From assembly GCA_043228905.1 (NCBI GenBank), contig JBHGNT010000017.1, positions 9,610,001 through 9,674,000 on the forward strand: 64,000 nt of DNA, in the 5' to 3' direction. This stretch comes from Azolla caroliniana (taxonomy: Eukaryota; Polypodiophyta). Both the position numbers and the translations under genes were made by a program. Positions 22,355-34,400 of the stretch are shown here, in pieces (within the stretch, counting starts at the first letter, position 1; every line of letters starts with the position of its first letter). The notes under the pieces are model-generated. The model saw only the letters and a program-made list of their open reading frames with translations, had not been told where the DNA came from and ran no database searches.

Positions 22355-24194
22355 CTCCGGGAATATGGACTCTTCTCACCCAAAAGTGAGAAATGCGAAT
22401 TCGATCGGACCTTTGTCGAATTCCTGGGTTACATAATCTCACCTACCGGGATCACAATGGATGAACATAAGGTAGCTGCAATCACTGATTGGCCTCTCTC
22501 GACTCAGCTGAAAGAGGTTTCCGACTTTCCAGGTTGAAACTGATGCAGTCTTGTCTCATCTTGACGACGATGGCACCCTGCATCCAGTCACCTTCTACTC
22601 ATGAAAGTTTACAGCCCTGGAAATCAATTATCCAATCTACGACAAGGAGCTTGCAATTATTATCTCGGTCTTCGCCGAATGGTGACCCTATCTGGTTGGG
22701 GCCCAACATCGTATCTCCTCTACTTCACCACCATTCGTACATTGAATCGGAAGCAGGCTCACTAGTCAACTTTTCTCGCCGACTACGACTTCGAAATCTT
22801 GTTTCGACCCGGTGTTCAACATGGGAAAGCGGATGCTCTCTCTCGGCGACCCAACTTTGCACTACGCCCAGGTGACGACGCATATTCTCAGCAATCACAT
22901 TGTTTATTGCGGCCCGATCAACTCCACATGTTCACAACCTATATGTTGCATGATGATTCCTTGCTCAACGAGATCGCCCAAGCAACCACGTCGGACCTTT
23001 TTACTACTGACATCATGGCGAGCCTCAACAACCCATCCCAAGAAATGCAAAGCTTGGATCTGAGTCACTTTACCACACATGATGGGCTACTCTATCATAA
23101 TCACCTCCTTTACGTACCAGCTGGCACATGTCGCATCCGAGTACTACAAACTTGTCATGATGATCCTCTTGTCGGACACTTTGGGGTCGTGAAAATGCTC
23201 GTGTTGGTGTCTCGAGGGTTTTGATGGCCCCAAACCTTGGAAATTGGTCAAATAATTTATCAAAACTTATGACGTCTGTGCTCGCTCCAAAGCAACTCAC
23301 CATCGTCCATATGGCCTTCTACACCCACTTCCAATTTCCAATCGACCTTGGGTGTCTCTCTCCATAAACTTTATCATCGACCTTCCTCAGGTCAGTGACC
23401 ATGACACGGTGCTAGTAGTCGTCGATCGGTTTTCGAAGATGGCTCACTTTGTCCCATGTTCGAAAACCATTTGGGGGGAGGAGATGGCTGACGTTTTTCT
23501 GAAAAATGTCGTCCGATTACACGGCTTCCCTGAGGATGTCACTTCTGATCGAGGTCCTCAATTTATCTCCCTCATTTCAGAATTTCCATTCCGAAGATTT
23601 CCGTCTCTCCGTCGTCCGAGAGGCGTGCCCACACCTTACAAGATGTCCATCGTGACCTCTCCCTCGAACTCTGTGCTGCTGGCAAACAGTATAAAGCTCA
23701 CGTTGACCGACATCGCATGGTCGCGCCTACCTTCGCAGTCAGTGACATGGTTTGGCTGCTATGTCACCACATTGCAACCACCTGTCCCTACGCGAAGCTC
23801 GACTACGATAAGCTAGGCCCCTTCTGTATCCTCGAGAGCATTAACCGAGTCGCCTTCCGGTTGGCACTTCCCCCCACATTTCGGTTTCACAATGTTTTCC
23901 ACATCTCTCCCATTGAACTCTACCATCCTTCTCGCATTCCAGGACGACAACCTCTACCGCCGCCTATGGAATTATCTACAGGTGAAGAGTACGAGTTGAC
24001 CGGATCCTCGACTCCTGCTTGCGTCGACGAAGACTTCAATACTTGTTCTTATGGAAAGGTTACCCTCTTTCGGACGCCACATGGGAACCAGTTACACATT
24101 TACAAAATGCGTCTGACGCAATTCACGCTTTTCATCAGCAATGCCCTCATAAACCGGCAGCGGGTGTTAGGAGGCGGTCTTAGAGGGAGGATAA
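22355..24194 (+). pseudogene. Element I, right part: RT end, RNase H, integrase, chromodomain
   Basis: It resumes the RT of 11262-11960 (LREYGLFSPKSEKC, FLGYIISPTGITMDEHK). RNase H is badly shifted (22540-22800) and ends FRPGVQHGKADALSRRP. The integrase zinc region (CHDDPLVGHFGVVK) and the core start ([19 protein letters not shown]) are present. The segment with the catalytic Glu is deleted after 23570. The C-terminal barrel follows (MVWLLCHHIATTCPYAKLDY). A chromodomain lies in another frame near 24040-24170 (LWKGYPLSDATWEP). The 3' end meets the purine tract and LTR at 24195. Confidence 0.88.
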
Positions 24195-24351
24195 TGTCAT
24201 AGACAAATACCACGTCTAAGGAAGGTAGGGATTGAACCCAAGACCTCATGGTCTCTATTGGGCAACCCTACCAATTGAGGTACATATGCATCCTTGTACC
24301 AAATCCAACTTCATGTAATGTAGTTTGAACATTGGAAGTTCCTAGCTTGTG
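24195..24351 (+). repeat. 3' LTR of element I, truncated
   Basis: It starts TGTCATAGACAAATACC after GAGGGAGGATAA and matches 10401 onward up to TTCCTAGCTT. It is then cut by the LTR of copia N. A tRNA-like block (24213-24287, minus strand) has box A-like TACCTCAATTGG and perfect box B GGTTCAATCCC. Confidence 0.82.
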
Positions 24352-24850
24352 ACGAGAACTGGTCGTTCCTTATGCGCAACACTCAGCCGCAACCGAGCTT
24401 AGAATGATACACAGAAAACGGGAAATAAAATGCAACACAAAGAAGAGACGAGGTACACAGGAGGTTTACGTGGAAAACCCCAAACTAGGGGAAAAACCAC
24501 GACAGCCCACAGGCTGCAAACTATCACTATGATGGAATGAACAACAATGAGTTCACTGAGGCACCGACCTCGTGCTCATAGGTCTTCACCACAGGCGGCG
24601 GTTACAACAGAGGCAACGACCTCTTTCTCTCTCTGTACAGTTACGCACACTCTCTATTCTTGCACACACAAGAATGACAACAACAACTACAGTAACTAAA
24701 AGTTTGCCCTAAGTCATATTTATTCTAATATGACTTTCGACTATTTACAAATATAGCCTCGATGGGCTCTTAGAAAACATATTTACAAATATGTCTCTTC
24801 CTCCAGTTCTCACCGGGTCTGCACCATCCGGCTCTCCGTAGCCTGGTACT
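24352..24850 (-). repeat. LTR of copia element N
   Basis: It is similar along most of its length to the LTR of J at 49376-49896 (minus-strand view): GGAAAACCC...GGGGAAAAACCACG, CGACCTCGTGCTC, TTGCCCTAAGTCATA and TATTTACAAATATAGCC occur in the same order. It is noncoding. Ends are approximate. Confidence 0.65.
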
Positions 24851-24879
24851 CCTCTTCCGAGTCAGAATGTTGAGCCGAG

Positions 24880-25815
24880 TATTGCTGAAATTGGGATTTG
24901 CGAGGAGTCACATGGTATGAAGTGCCCGAATCCAAGAGCCAAGTGCTTGACTCTTCAGTCGTAAGTAGAATTTCTTATTCGACTGAGTGTTTGATGAACA
25001 GAATGTTCAAGTCGTTTGTCAATACTTTATCTTATCAACTGACGTAGTTGACCTCCTCATGGCGGTCACCCTTGTGATCTGCTCTTTGACCCTTTTCATT
25101 TCCAACTTTGAGGGCGCGTTTGTAGGCCTTGATATGTCCGGGTTTCTTGCAATAATTGCAGGTTTGATTGTCCCAGGACTTAATTCGGCTCCGCTGATTT
25201 GTCAGCGATCGGGTCGGTCGAACTTTGTACTACATAAGTGTCACTGGCTGAATCGTTTGCAAATGATTTTCTCCGAGTTGCTTCAGTTAGGATTGTGCTT
25301 GTGACTTCGGAGTATTTTACTGCTGCAGTCAATGCATTGCACACAATGGTGACGAAATTTTCCTAAGAAGGAGGGAGACTACTCAAGCAACACAACTCTC
25401 AATTCATCTTCGATTGTCGCCTGCTAGGCCGAAATCTAGGTGCTTAAACTTTCATACTCATTCAGGTGTGCCTAGGCCCTGGACCAAGTCGGATTCTTTC
25501 ATCCGAAGGATGGAGAGGTGCTGAATCAAATATATCTTTGTGGCGGTGACCTTCTTTTCGTAAGTGTCTGAGAGTGTCTTCCATAGTTGAAAGGCGGTAA
25601 ACACAATTGCACTGTGAAGTACATTGACTCTGACAAGTGCATCCGAATTATGGCACAGACAATTATGTCTAGCTTCAGCCACTCATTCGGCTTGTATCCT
25701 TCTAGAGCATCTTCAGTCTCGATTGGGTTAATTTGGCCCTTGACTATTAGATAGTATTGCATCTGCTCCTTCTAGAAGTTGAAGTTCGATCCATTGAACT
25801 TCCTTAGGCTCATTT
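24880..25815 (-). pseudogene. gag: Element N: copia gag and protease remnant
   Basis: On the minus strand the start MSLRKFNGSNFNF (25815) and YLIVKGQINPIETEDALEGY match the gag of element G closely. Frameshifts follow. The protease active site LLDSGTSYHVTP lies at about 24920-24955. Integrase and RT are absent because an LTR follows directly, so this is an internally deleted copy. Confidence 0.8.
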
Positions 25816-26061
25816 TTTATGACCTGGATGTTGATGCCATCTTTGTCGGCCTTGGGAGAATCTGTCTAGAGTTGGCTATGAACAGTTGTAGGGCGCATCC
25901 AACTAGCTCACCTGAATTCGTTCTAACTAGATTTGGCCATGAGTACATAGAGAGATAACATAGAGAGAAGGTGACTACATAAGCACCTTTTCCCCTTCTT
26001 TGTAATGTTGTTGGTTTTTTTTCCTTGTTAATACAATTTTCCTGCTTTTTTGTATACCTTG

Positions 26062-26065
<4 letters not shown>
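25816..26065. other. Unassigned spacer
   Basis: This short stretch lies between the start codon of the N gag and the CT microsatellite. It probably includes the leader of N. I see no gene. Confidence 0.4.

Positions 26066-26127
<62 letters not shown>
26066..26127. repeat. (CT)n microsatellite flanking the 5' end of LINE2
   Basis: A 62-bp CT run ends exactly where LINE2 homology begins (ATTGCAACATGG). LINE2's 3' end, far away at 55670, also runs into CT repeats. Confidence 0.92.
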
Positions 26128-26130
<3 letters not shown>

Positions 26131-27200
26131 GCAACATGGTATGCCGTACGATTGGACTACAAATTGGATCAAACCTTTACATAAAGGTGGAGATGTAAAT
26201 AATGTTAACAACTATCGAACCATCATGGTTGGTTCATTAATGGCAAAACTATTTGGATGTATAATGGAATCAAAGATAAGTGTATGGGCTAAAAAAAATG
26301 GTAGGAGAGCTTTTGGACAAGTTGGCTTTCGAAAACACCATAGCACCATTGATCACCTTGTCAACCTTCGAGTATTAATGGAGGAAAGTCGCCTTAGAGG
26401 TAAAGGTTTATATTGTTGCTTTGTAGACTTCAAGAAAGCTTTTGATATGGTACCTCGTGAGAATTTTTGGAGGCGAATGGAAGAACTTGAGGTGCCAAGT
26501 GAATATATGCTTGCGATTTCTTGAATTTATGAGAATGTTATATGTTGTGTGCGTATGAGACATAAACTTTCAGATTTTTTCAAGAGCACTATTGGTGTTA
26601 AGCAAGGATGCCCACTCTCACCAACACTATTTGGTCTATGCATTGATGATTTGGATGAAATGGTTACCAAGTTTGCAAAGGAAGAATGTGTTAACGAAGT
26701 TTCCATTGGGAATGTTGTGATTATGCTTTTCCTATATGCAGATGATGCAGTGGTTTTTGCAAATACTTTAGGAGATGCACAAAAGCTTATGAAGGCATTG
26801 GAAAACATTTGCATGCATACTAAATTAAGTGTCAATCGCTCTAAAACAAAGATTATGCTTGTGAAGAGCCAAAAAAGAGATAAACCATGCATTACGTACA
26901 ACAATGAGCCACTTGAATGTGTGGAAAGCTTCAAATATCTTGGCCTTGAAGTTCCTTCAAATCATAGATGGAATGAATGTGCTACATGCCACTTAGAGGC
27001 GGGTAAGCAAGCATACTATGCATTTGAGGACACGTGCAATCTTGGAGATATTAACTGTTGGGTCCTCAAGAAATATCTTTTTGACACTTTGGTGACACCG
27101 GTTCTTCTCTATGGGGTGGAAACATGGGGCGGTAGAAACAAATGCCCTACACCCTCCTCCTTGAGACGGGATCGCTTCCGATTGAGATCATGGTCCCATG
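26128..27200 (+). pseudogene. LINE2, first part: non-LTR reverse transcriptase
   Basis: It is a sister of LINE1. It encodes YDWTTNWIKPLHKGGD, FGQVGFRKHHSTIDHLVNL, YCCFVDFKKAFDMVPRE, GVKQGCPLSPTLFGLCID and the intact catalytic motif LYADDAVVFANTLG. One TGA (26522-26524) replaces the Arg codon of LINE1, a C-to-T change. The 5' end is truncated at a CT microsatellite. The frame is then cut at 27200 by element B, goes on at 49082-49375, is interrupted by copia J, and ends at 55379-55670 after an inversion. The endonuclease region is missing. Confidence 0.9.
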
Positions 27201-27656
27201 TGTTACTCGTTCCTTTGGGTGAACACCTTCGATAGATCTGCGGCTATCGGTATTCAAGGGCGTGGTACGTGAAGGCTCGTAACAGAGGCGTCGAGGGAGA
27301 GACAGTGCTCAGAGAGAAAACACTAACGAGATCTGGATAGGTGTGGGCGGCGCTCAAATCATAGGTATGAATCAAAGCACAGACACATGGAGCAAACTGG
27401 GCACAATTCAGATATATTACTGCGACAGAAGAGATTACAGAACACGGCCTACGGCCGGTGACCTTACAAGATTAGCTAGTTACGAGGGACTCAGCTAGTG
27501 CTTCCGCCAATATTTTTCTTCTCCCCCCCACTCTGAGGTACTGGTCCTCGTTTAAATAACTTTTCCCCCTAATACACAGCCGAGCCATCGGTGGCCCGTG
27601 ATACTCGGACTCGGCGTTTGCTAATTTCCTAATTTTACTGGCACGCCCGTGGGACA
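27201..27656 (-). repeat. 3' LTR of element B (about 456 bp)
   Basis: It is near-identical to 48623-49081 except over the last 30 or so bases, where the copies differ. Its plus-strand left end is TGTTACTCG. A minus-strand TATTTAAA promoter motif lies at 27551-27558. No tRNA-like block or HSE array is visible. Confidence 0.85.
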
Positions 27657-27734
27657 GGACCTTGTCCGTCGGACCCACGACTTACAAAATACTAACAATA
27701 TTACAAAAATTGCCTTTTAGGCGTGATCCTCGTT

Positions 27735-30700
27735 TCATTCCTCTTTTAAGATGTCGAAGATGTTTTCGGGGTCCGGGGTGGTGGCAGGGTGGTCTGGTTG
27801 GACTGTCGGTGCGGGGGGTTGAGTTTGGTCCGGGGGTGTCATATCTTCTCGGGCGTCTGCCTCAGGTGCGGCCGATTCTTCTGGTAGGGGTGTGGGTTCG
27901 AGGGCGCTGATCTCTACTTCGACTGGATCTGGTACCGTGTGGGCGTCCGTGGGATGTCTGTTGGCCGAGGCAAGTTCCTCCTGTGCCGTGTCCGTGATCT
28001 CCTTGCTCAAAGGTTCTTCCTTCTACTCTGTGGCTGCTGGAGGGCTGGTTGGGATGGCTGCAAGTCGTTCTCATTCGAAGGCTTCTGCTTCCAGGCGAAA
28101 CAGCATCTGATCGTCATTGAAGTCTCGATTGCTGCGGTGTGAGATTTTGCCAAGGACTGGTAATCCTCGGTTAAATCTGCACGCAGGTTTTGTATGCTGG
28201 CTTCCTCCATTTTGTAGAAGTCGCGGCCCTCCTTCCGTCGGTTCTCGGCGTCGGCGCGTAAAATATGCAATTCGGCAGCTTGGGCTGCCCATTCATCTCC
28301 TGCGCGACTTAATGTTTCCTCGACCTTTTTGGTAAGGTGTTGGCACTGTTTCTCGATCAGTATTCTGATGCGTGTCTCATCCATGCCGGGTTGTGCTCGG
28401 ATGGCTGCTAATTCCTGTTTTAAGCCGTCCACCTCGGCCTGAAGCTTTTGTGCTCGTAGTTCATAGATGGCTTGAGTGTTCTTTGCATCCGCGGTTACGA
28501 GCTGGATAGCCTGCTCGTAACGCTTGGTGAGTTCTTTGGTGGCTTGCTCCCGTTCTTTTTGACACGTGGCCCAGACTTGTTCCCGTTCGATGATTCTCTC
28601 TTCTTGTAGGGCGAAGTAGGAATCCGATAATTCGTCTTTTTGCTCCGAAAGTAGCTTGCATTTGATGAAAAACTCGTCAGCCATTTCTTCAAGGGTCGTA
28701 CGCTGACTCTGCAGCTCGGCATTCTCCGCGATCATTCTCTCCTCCCGTTGGCGATTTCTTTCCTCCTGCCGATGGTTCCAGTCTTTCGCATTGTCGAGCG
28801 CGGCCTGTAGGTCTAGAACCTCCTTCTCTTTCTTTGCCACTGTGGCTGCGTATTCCTCCAGCTTGCTTTTGAGTTCGGCTTCTTTGCCCGCGGCTTGCGC
28901 TTGTACCCGGCCCAGTGCTTCGTTCTACTCGTGTATCCTTTGGTCGGCCTAGGCTGTAATGTCGGCCATCTGCTTGGAAGCTTCTTCTTTTAGGCGAGCC
29001 ATCGCCTCTTGATGCCGTTGTTCATGTCTCTCGATTCGCCGTTGTTCTTCTTTAAGCTCCGCGCGGTAATACCGGAGCGGGGGTTCTGTCTGGGTTGCCA
29101 CCTCCTTGGGTGCACGAGGGGGTGGTATCTCGGTCTTCTCCATGGGCGTGGCCGCCTCGGTTGTTGTGCAGGCATCGACCATTTGTAACGAGTATGTTTG
29201 TGTACTCGCCTGCATCGTCAGGATTGAATCTGTGACGGTGCTTTCATCCATCATTGTTATGCGTGGAGGGGTTGGGAGGGCCTCCGTGGTCGTGGCCGGA
29301 AGGCTCAAGAGTTGTTATTCCGGCCGGTTTTGCTCCCAGGCTGCCAGCTTCTGTTTCGCAGCGTGTCATAATTCTGTAGCCATCTTAGCTTGTTTTTGGG
29401 CTATTTTTATCTTTCGGGCCATGTCTTTGGCTGCCCGCGTAGTGCGATCCAGGTCCCTATATGCCTCGATAAGGGCCGTGTTCAACTCGGGGACCTCCAT
29501 GAGGAGAGCGGCCTGTTTTGCCTGCTTCTTTCTCCCGATTTTTTGTAAAGCCATGTCCTCCTGGGGCTCAATTTCACCTATTAGCGCGCGTTGAATCATT
29601 TTTGTTTCGGTGTGCTCTTCCGCCATTCGAGCGGCTGCCGCGACTTGGGCTCTGGCGAGGAAGTCGACCAGCTCGAATGTCGTACCGAGGCGTAGGAGCG
29701 CACTAAATTCGTAAGCCTCCGCGGGGAGGTCCTTATACCCGAGGACTTCATCCTCCGAGATTTGCGTTGTCTGCCCATGCTCGATCTTTCCCTGGTTCAA
29801 CGATGCCTCCTCAGGGATGATGGCCAGGTTGCTCTGTCTGACAACTAAGCCTTGCTCCTGTTGTGGCTCTTTCTGTTCTTCCGAGGACTCGCGGTTGAGT
29901 CGTCTTCTCTTGCTCGGCTGTGTTTGGGGTTCCGGGGCCGATAGTGTCGTTTCCTCCGCTTGCTTCCTTTTCTGGGGTCGTGGTGGTGCAGCCTGCTGTG
30001 TGTTGGGGCGTGGGCTAGGCCCTGGGGAAGTTACCGAGGGGCGCGACGTTGGCTGTCGAATGGTGACATCCTCGGCCGTGTTATCTTCCGCGGCTACCTC
30101 CTCCTCCCATTCTTGGCAGGTCTCGAAAACTGCCCTTTTTTGTTGGGGTTGAGTGGGTGGTGGTGCAGATGCGGGGTTTTGGTCAGCGGCAGGAGGTGGA
30201 GGCGATGTGGGCTCCTCCCATGCTTCGTGGTTGATGGCAACGAATTTCTCTTTCTGCCTTCGTGGTGGTGGTGGGGACGTGAGTGTGCGAGGGGAAGGAA
30301 GAGAAGAGGGTGGGTATAGAACCATCAAAAAGTGGGTAAGAACAGACAACATCTTCTTACCGGACTGAAATGAAGCTAAGGTGGCGCGAAGTCCTTCACC
30401 TGTGATGATTCCCCAATCGATTTTATTTCCTTCATACGCGCTAATGATGATGGTTGCCTTGTTCTGCGGCATGCTCGTTGGGTTCGTATGCACGAACGCA
30501 TACTCCATTAATATACGAGCAATCTCCCCGAAAGCTCTGTTGGGACCGCCATACGTGCGATATGCCTTCCCTGAGGCTGAGTACTCACCGAAATACGCTT
30601 TCATCTTTGATGCCGGGGGTATGTCGACCTCATGGTCCCCTCCCTGTTGCAGATCCAAAACAGCCTGAAGCACATTGTTGGTGATGGCTTCGGGACTTAT

Positions 30701-31129
30701 ACGTTTAGCCACACCTTGGGCATCTGGGTGCGCGGGGGCATCGATGATCTTCAGGTAACCGCCCATTCCTCGTTCCTAGAGCCAGGCGCGGGTTTCTGTT
30801 GAAGCGGTAAGAGGCATGGTGGAGATGGAGACGGGGTTCAACTGTGTGGAAGCGTGAAGAAGAGTGATGCGGCGAGGGCGAGACAGAGAAGGATCAACAG
30901 GAATGGGAAGTTCAGCAGAGGGGTTATGAGAGCGAAAGAGGGCTTGAGAGCAAGAGCGTTTAGCGCGATGAGAGCGAGACGGGGTTTCTGAGCTTGAGAG
31001 CGATGGAGATTGGGAGCAATAATGAACTTCTGTGTCTGTGCTGCTGCGTTTTGGAAACGGTTTTAGTAACTTACTCCTAGGGTTTTGTGCCTGAAGCGAA
31101 TCCTGAAGATTCTGAGTCGTGGGTGCCAT
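27735..31129 (-). pseudogene. Element B ORF3: about 1,130-codon nuclear-signal and coiled-coil protein downstream of integrase
   Basis: The frame starts at the ATG at 31129 (MAPTTQNLQDSLQAQ). Parts in order: a Ser/Arg-rich start (1-110); a predicted folded domain (about 130-270; GKAYRTYGGPNRAFGEIARI, NKIDWGIITGEGL, MLSVLTHFLMVLYPP); a Pro/Gln-rich stretch with two basic clusters like nuclear signals (RPQKRKQ, SKRRRLNRE); a helical stretch (LARAQVAAAARMAEEH); a Thr/Pro linker; a long coiled coil (about 680-1000; KKEKEVLDLQAALDNAK); and an acidic Pro-rich tail ending FDILKEE. Seven stops interrupt it (30776 TAG, 29366 TGA, 29315 TAA, 28949 TAG, 28925 TAG, 28071 TGA, 28023 TAG), each one C-to-T step from Gln or Arg, plus a likely 1-base deletion near 28113. 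No signal peptide or membrane segment is seen. I do not recognise the protein. Confidence 0.75.
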
Positions 31130-31435
31130 AATAACTGACTAGCACCACGTGTCCTGAAGGTGAGTGGGGTGCTTCTAGTGCTTTGCATGTGCTTAAATAG
31201 GTACTAAAAGAGTGGTGGCGAGGGGTGCCCCTAAATTTGTGGGTGCCTAGGTGGGTGGTGTAGGTGTAGCTAATCGGTGGCTAAACTATGGTTAATCCTA
31301 CCTACTACTACTTTTATTAATTTCAAGAAGGTGGGCGAGTCCTTATTCAGGGGGACACGTGGCCTCCTCCGTGGTGGTCTCCCGAAACTCGTTTGTGCCG
31401 TGTGGCTCGATAAACGGGTTGGGTGGTGTAGTGCC

Positions 31436-34400
31436 TCAATATGGTCGAAGTCGGAAACCATTGGCCCAGCTTTTGACAGTGTCGCCGGCGAGTGTGCCGA
31501 GCTGGAACGTCCCGTTGAACTCGTCGATAATCCAAAATGGACCGGTCCACCGAAATCTTAATTTTCCCGGCATTGACCCGAGTCGTGTTTGAAAAAGAAG
31601 AACTGGTTTGCCGATGGTGAGCTCCTTTTCCAGCCCATGTCGATGATCCCCGAGAGCCTTGCGTTGTCGTTGACGTTGTTCGAGCTGGGCCATACTCTCT
31701 ATCCTATCTTTGCCGAGTTCGAGGAGTTGTTCCAGCCGGTATTGCTCGGATTGGGCCTCGGGGAGCCGTGCTTTGATTTGAACTCGGAGGCTCGAGACTT
31801 GGAACTCGACGGGCATTACGGCTTCTAACCCAAACGCTATTCGAAAGGGGGTTGATTGGATGCTTGTTTTGAAAGTCGTACGATACGCCCACAGCACGCT
31901 CTGGAGTTTGTCATCCCAATCGGTCCTGTTTTCATTGACGATCTTCTTCAGTATGGTTTGGAGGATTTTATTGGTCGATTCCGCCAAGCCGTTCGCCTAC
32001 GGGTAGTATGGTGTGCTTTTCTTGTGCACCACCGCGTAGTGGTGTGTAAGCTCACGTATTATATGATTGATGAAGTGCCCACCTTGATCACTAACGAGCT
32101 CGATTGGGCATCCGTAACAGCACCAGAGGTGCTCGTATACGAATTTAGCCGTGGATGCCGCCGTGTTATCTCGGAGTGCCTTAGCCTCGACCCATTTGGT
32201 GCAGTAATCCGTGGCAACAATAATATACCTATTCCCTATTCGGGCTGCGGGTGGTTTGAAAGGGCCTACAAAATCCAAACCCCATTTTTGAAATGGGTCC
32301 AACGGAAGAATCGGCTGGTGTGGCATCCGTGACTGTTCCATTGGTTGCCCCAGTCGTTGGCACAAATCGCACTGCCGGCAAAACTCGTGAGCGTCTTTCT
32401 TCGTTGTCGGCCACCACAATCCACTTTGCCAAACTTTCCTTGCCGTGGAATCCCCGGCGTAGTGCCCCCCAGCTACTCCCTGGTGGGCTTCCTGAAGAAC
32501 GGCGTTCTTCTCGAATTGCCGAATCGATCGGCGCCATATGCTGTCCGAGCCTTTGTGGTAGAGAATGTCCGAGACGAGGCAAAAATTCCGGCTACACACT
32601 GCTAGGCGTTTTCTCGTGTCAAGGGTCATGTGCTCGAGAGGTACACCGGTAGTGAGAAAATGGGTCATCTCCGTGATCCATTCATCTCCGTTATCGTCTG
32701 GTATCGTGGTCAGGTTAAATAGGCTGGCGTCCGGTAGCTCGTCGTACGTTGTTTTCGTTGGTTCCCCTGACTCAAGACGGCTCAAGTAGTCGGCGACGGC
32801 ATGTTGTACCCCGGGTCGATGCTGAATCTGGAAATCAAACTCTTGTAGTAGGAGCATCCACCGAGCCAACCGTCCGGTGAGGGCTTGTTTATTGACCAAA
32901 TAAAGAAGGGCCGAGTGATCCACGTGAAAGGTAAATTTTCGGCCCAAGAGGTAATGCCGAAATTTATTGATGCTATAAATCATACCGAGGGCCTCCCGCT
33001 CGGTGGTGGAGTAATTCTTTTCCGCGGTCGAGAGCCATCGGCTAGCGTAGTACACGGGCCTATACCAATTCGGGGGTGTGCATTGCATCAGGGCACTTCC
33101 GATGGCGATGTCTGAAGCATCTACGAAGACATGAAACGGAGACTGGACCACCGGGGCATGTGACAGCATTCGTTTCAGGGTTTGATAGGCCGTGTCCTCA
33201 ATTGACGTCCATTGGAAGGGACGGCGATGGACTACCGTGTGTAAAGGTGTCGCGAAATCGGCCAGGTGCCGTATCATTCGGCTGTGCCACCGGATCTGTC
33301 CCAAAAAACGGCTTAGTGCCTTAGCGTTCGAGGGTGTGGTGGCGGTCAGGATTGCCTTTACTTTATCCGAGTCCATAGCGATGCCTTCTTGACTGACAAT
33401 ATGGCCGAGAAGGTTGCCACTGGTGACTAAGAACGCGCATTTCGCCGGGTTTAAGCTCAATCGAGCTTGGCGACATCGGTCCATGCAGAGTCGTAACTGG
33501 GTCATGTGTTCCCGTCGATGGCCATACACGGCGAAATCGTCGAGAAAGACTTGCATGAACGCCGGGATGTAGTCATGAAAGATTTCGGTGATGATGCGTT
33601 GGAACGTAGCCGACGCCGTTTTTAGACCGAACATCATTACTTCTGCTACAAAAACACCCCATTCCGTGACGAAAGCGGTTTTTTCCTGATCCTCCAGGTG
33701 CATTCTTATCTGGTTATAGCTGCTGAACCCGTCGAGGAAACTGTAGCATTCGTGGCCGGCTACCGTGTCGAGGACACTATCCATGAATGGAAGAGGGAAA
33801 CCGTCGGTGACTGTTGCCGCGTTAAGTTTCCGATAGTCGATGCAGACGCGGATTTTTCCATTCTTCTTTGGGACCACTACGATCGGGCTCAACCACGTGG
33901 CCCGTTTAACAGGGCGAATGAAGCCCACTCGGAGTAGTTTGTCGATTTCCTCTTTGACTTTAGCGGCGTAGTTGGGGTTCATCCTGTAGCGCCTCTGTTG
34001 AACCGGCCGAGTGTCGGGTAAGATGTGAATTTGATGTTGGTAGTATTGAGGATCCAGCCCCTTCATATCGGTGTAGGACCAAGCGAAAACATCCTGGTAG
34101 TCGGTGAGCAATTTTACGAGGCATGCCCGTTCTACGGTTGGTAGATTATTGGCAATTTGTAATGTACGGGGATTCTCGTCTGAACCGAGGTTCATTGTTT
34201 CCAGGGTTGATGCTTTCACTCGTTGTCAAATGGCGAGTTCGCGTTCGAAAGCCTCCCGAGCATGACGTAGCTCAGCAACTGTGGTTGGATCGGGTTCATC
34301 CTGGGGTGGTGACTCCTCCGTGACTTCCTCGTTTTTAGATGGCTCGATGGTTGGTAAGGCATTGATTTCGAAGAGAGGGATGATCGTGGGATGATCATCT

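Noticed and set aside
27735-31129. Several plus-strand open frames opposite ORF3 of B (for example 29106-29594, 29960-30319)
   Set aside because: They are shadows of the GC-rich, codon-biased minus-strand frame. Their composition is Cys/Gly/Trp-rich without domains.
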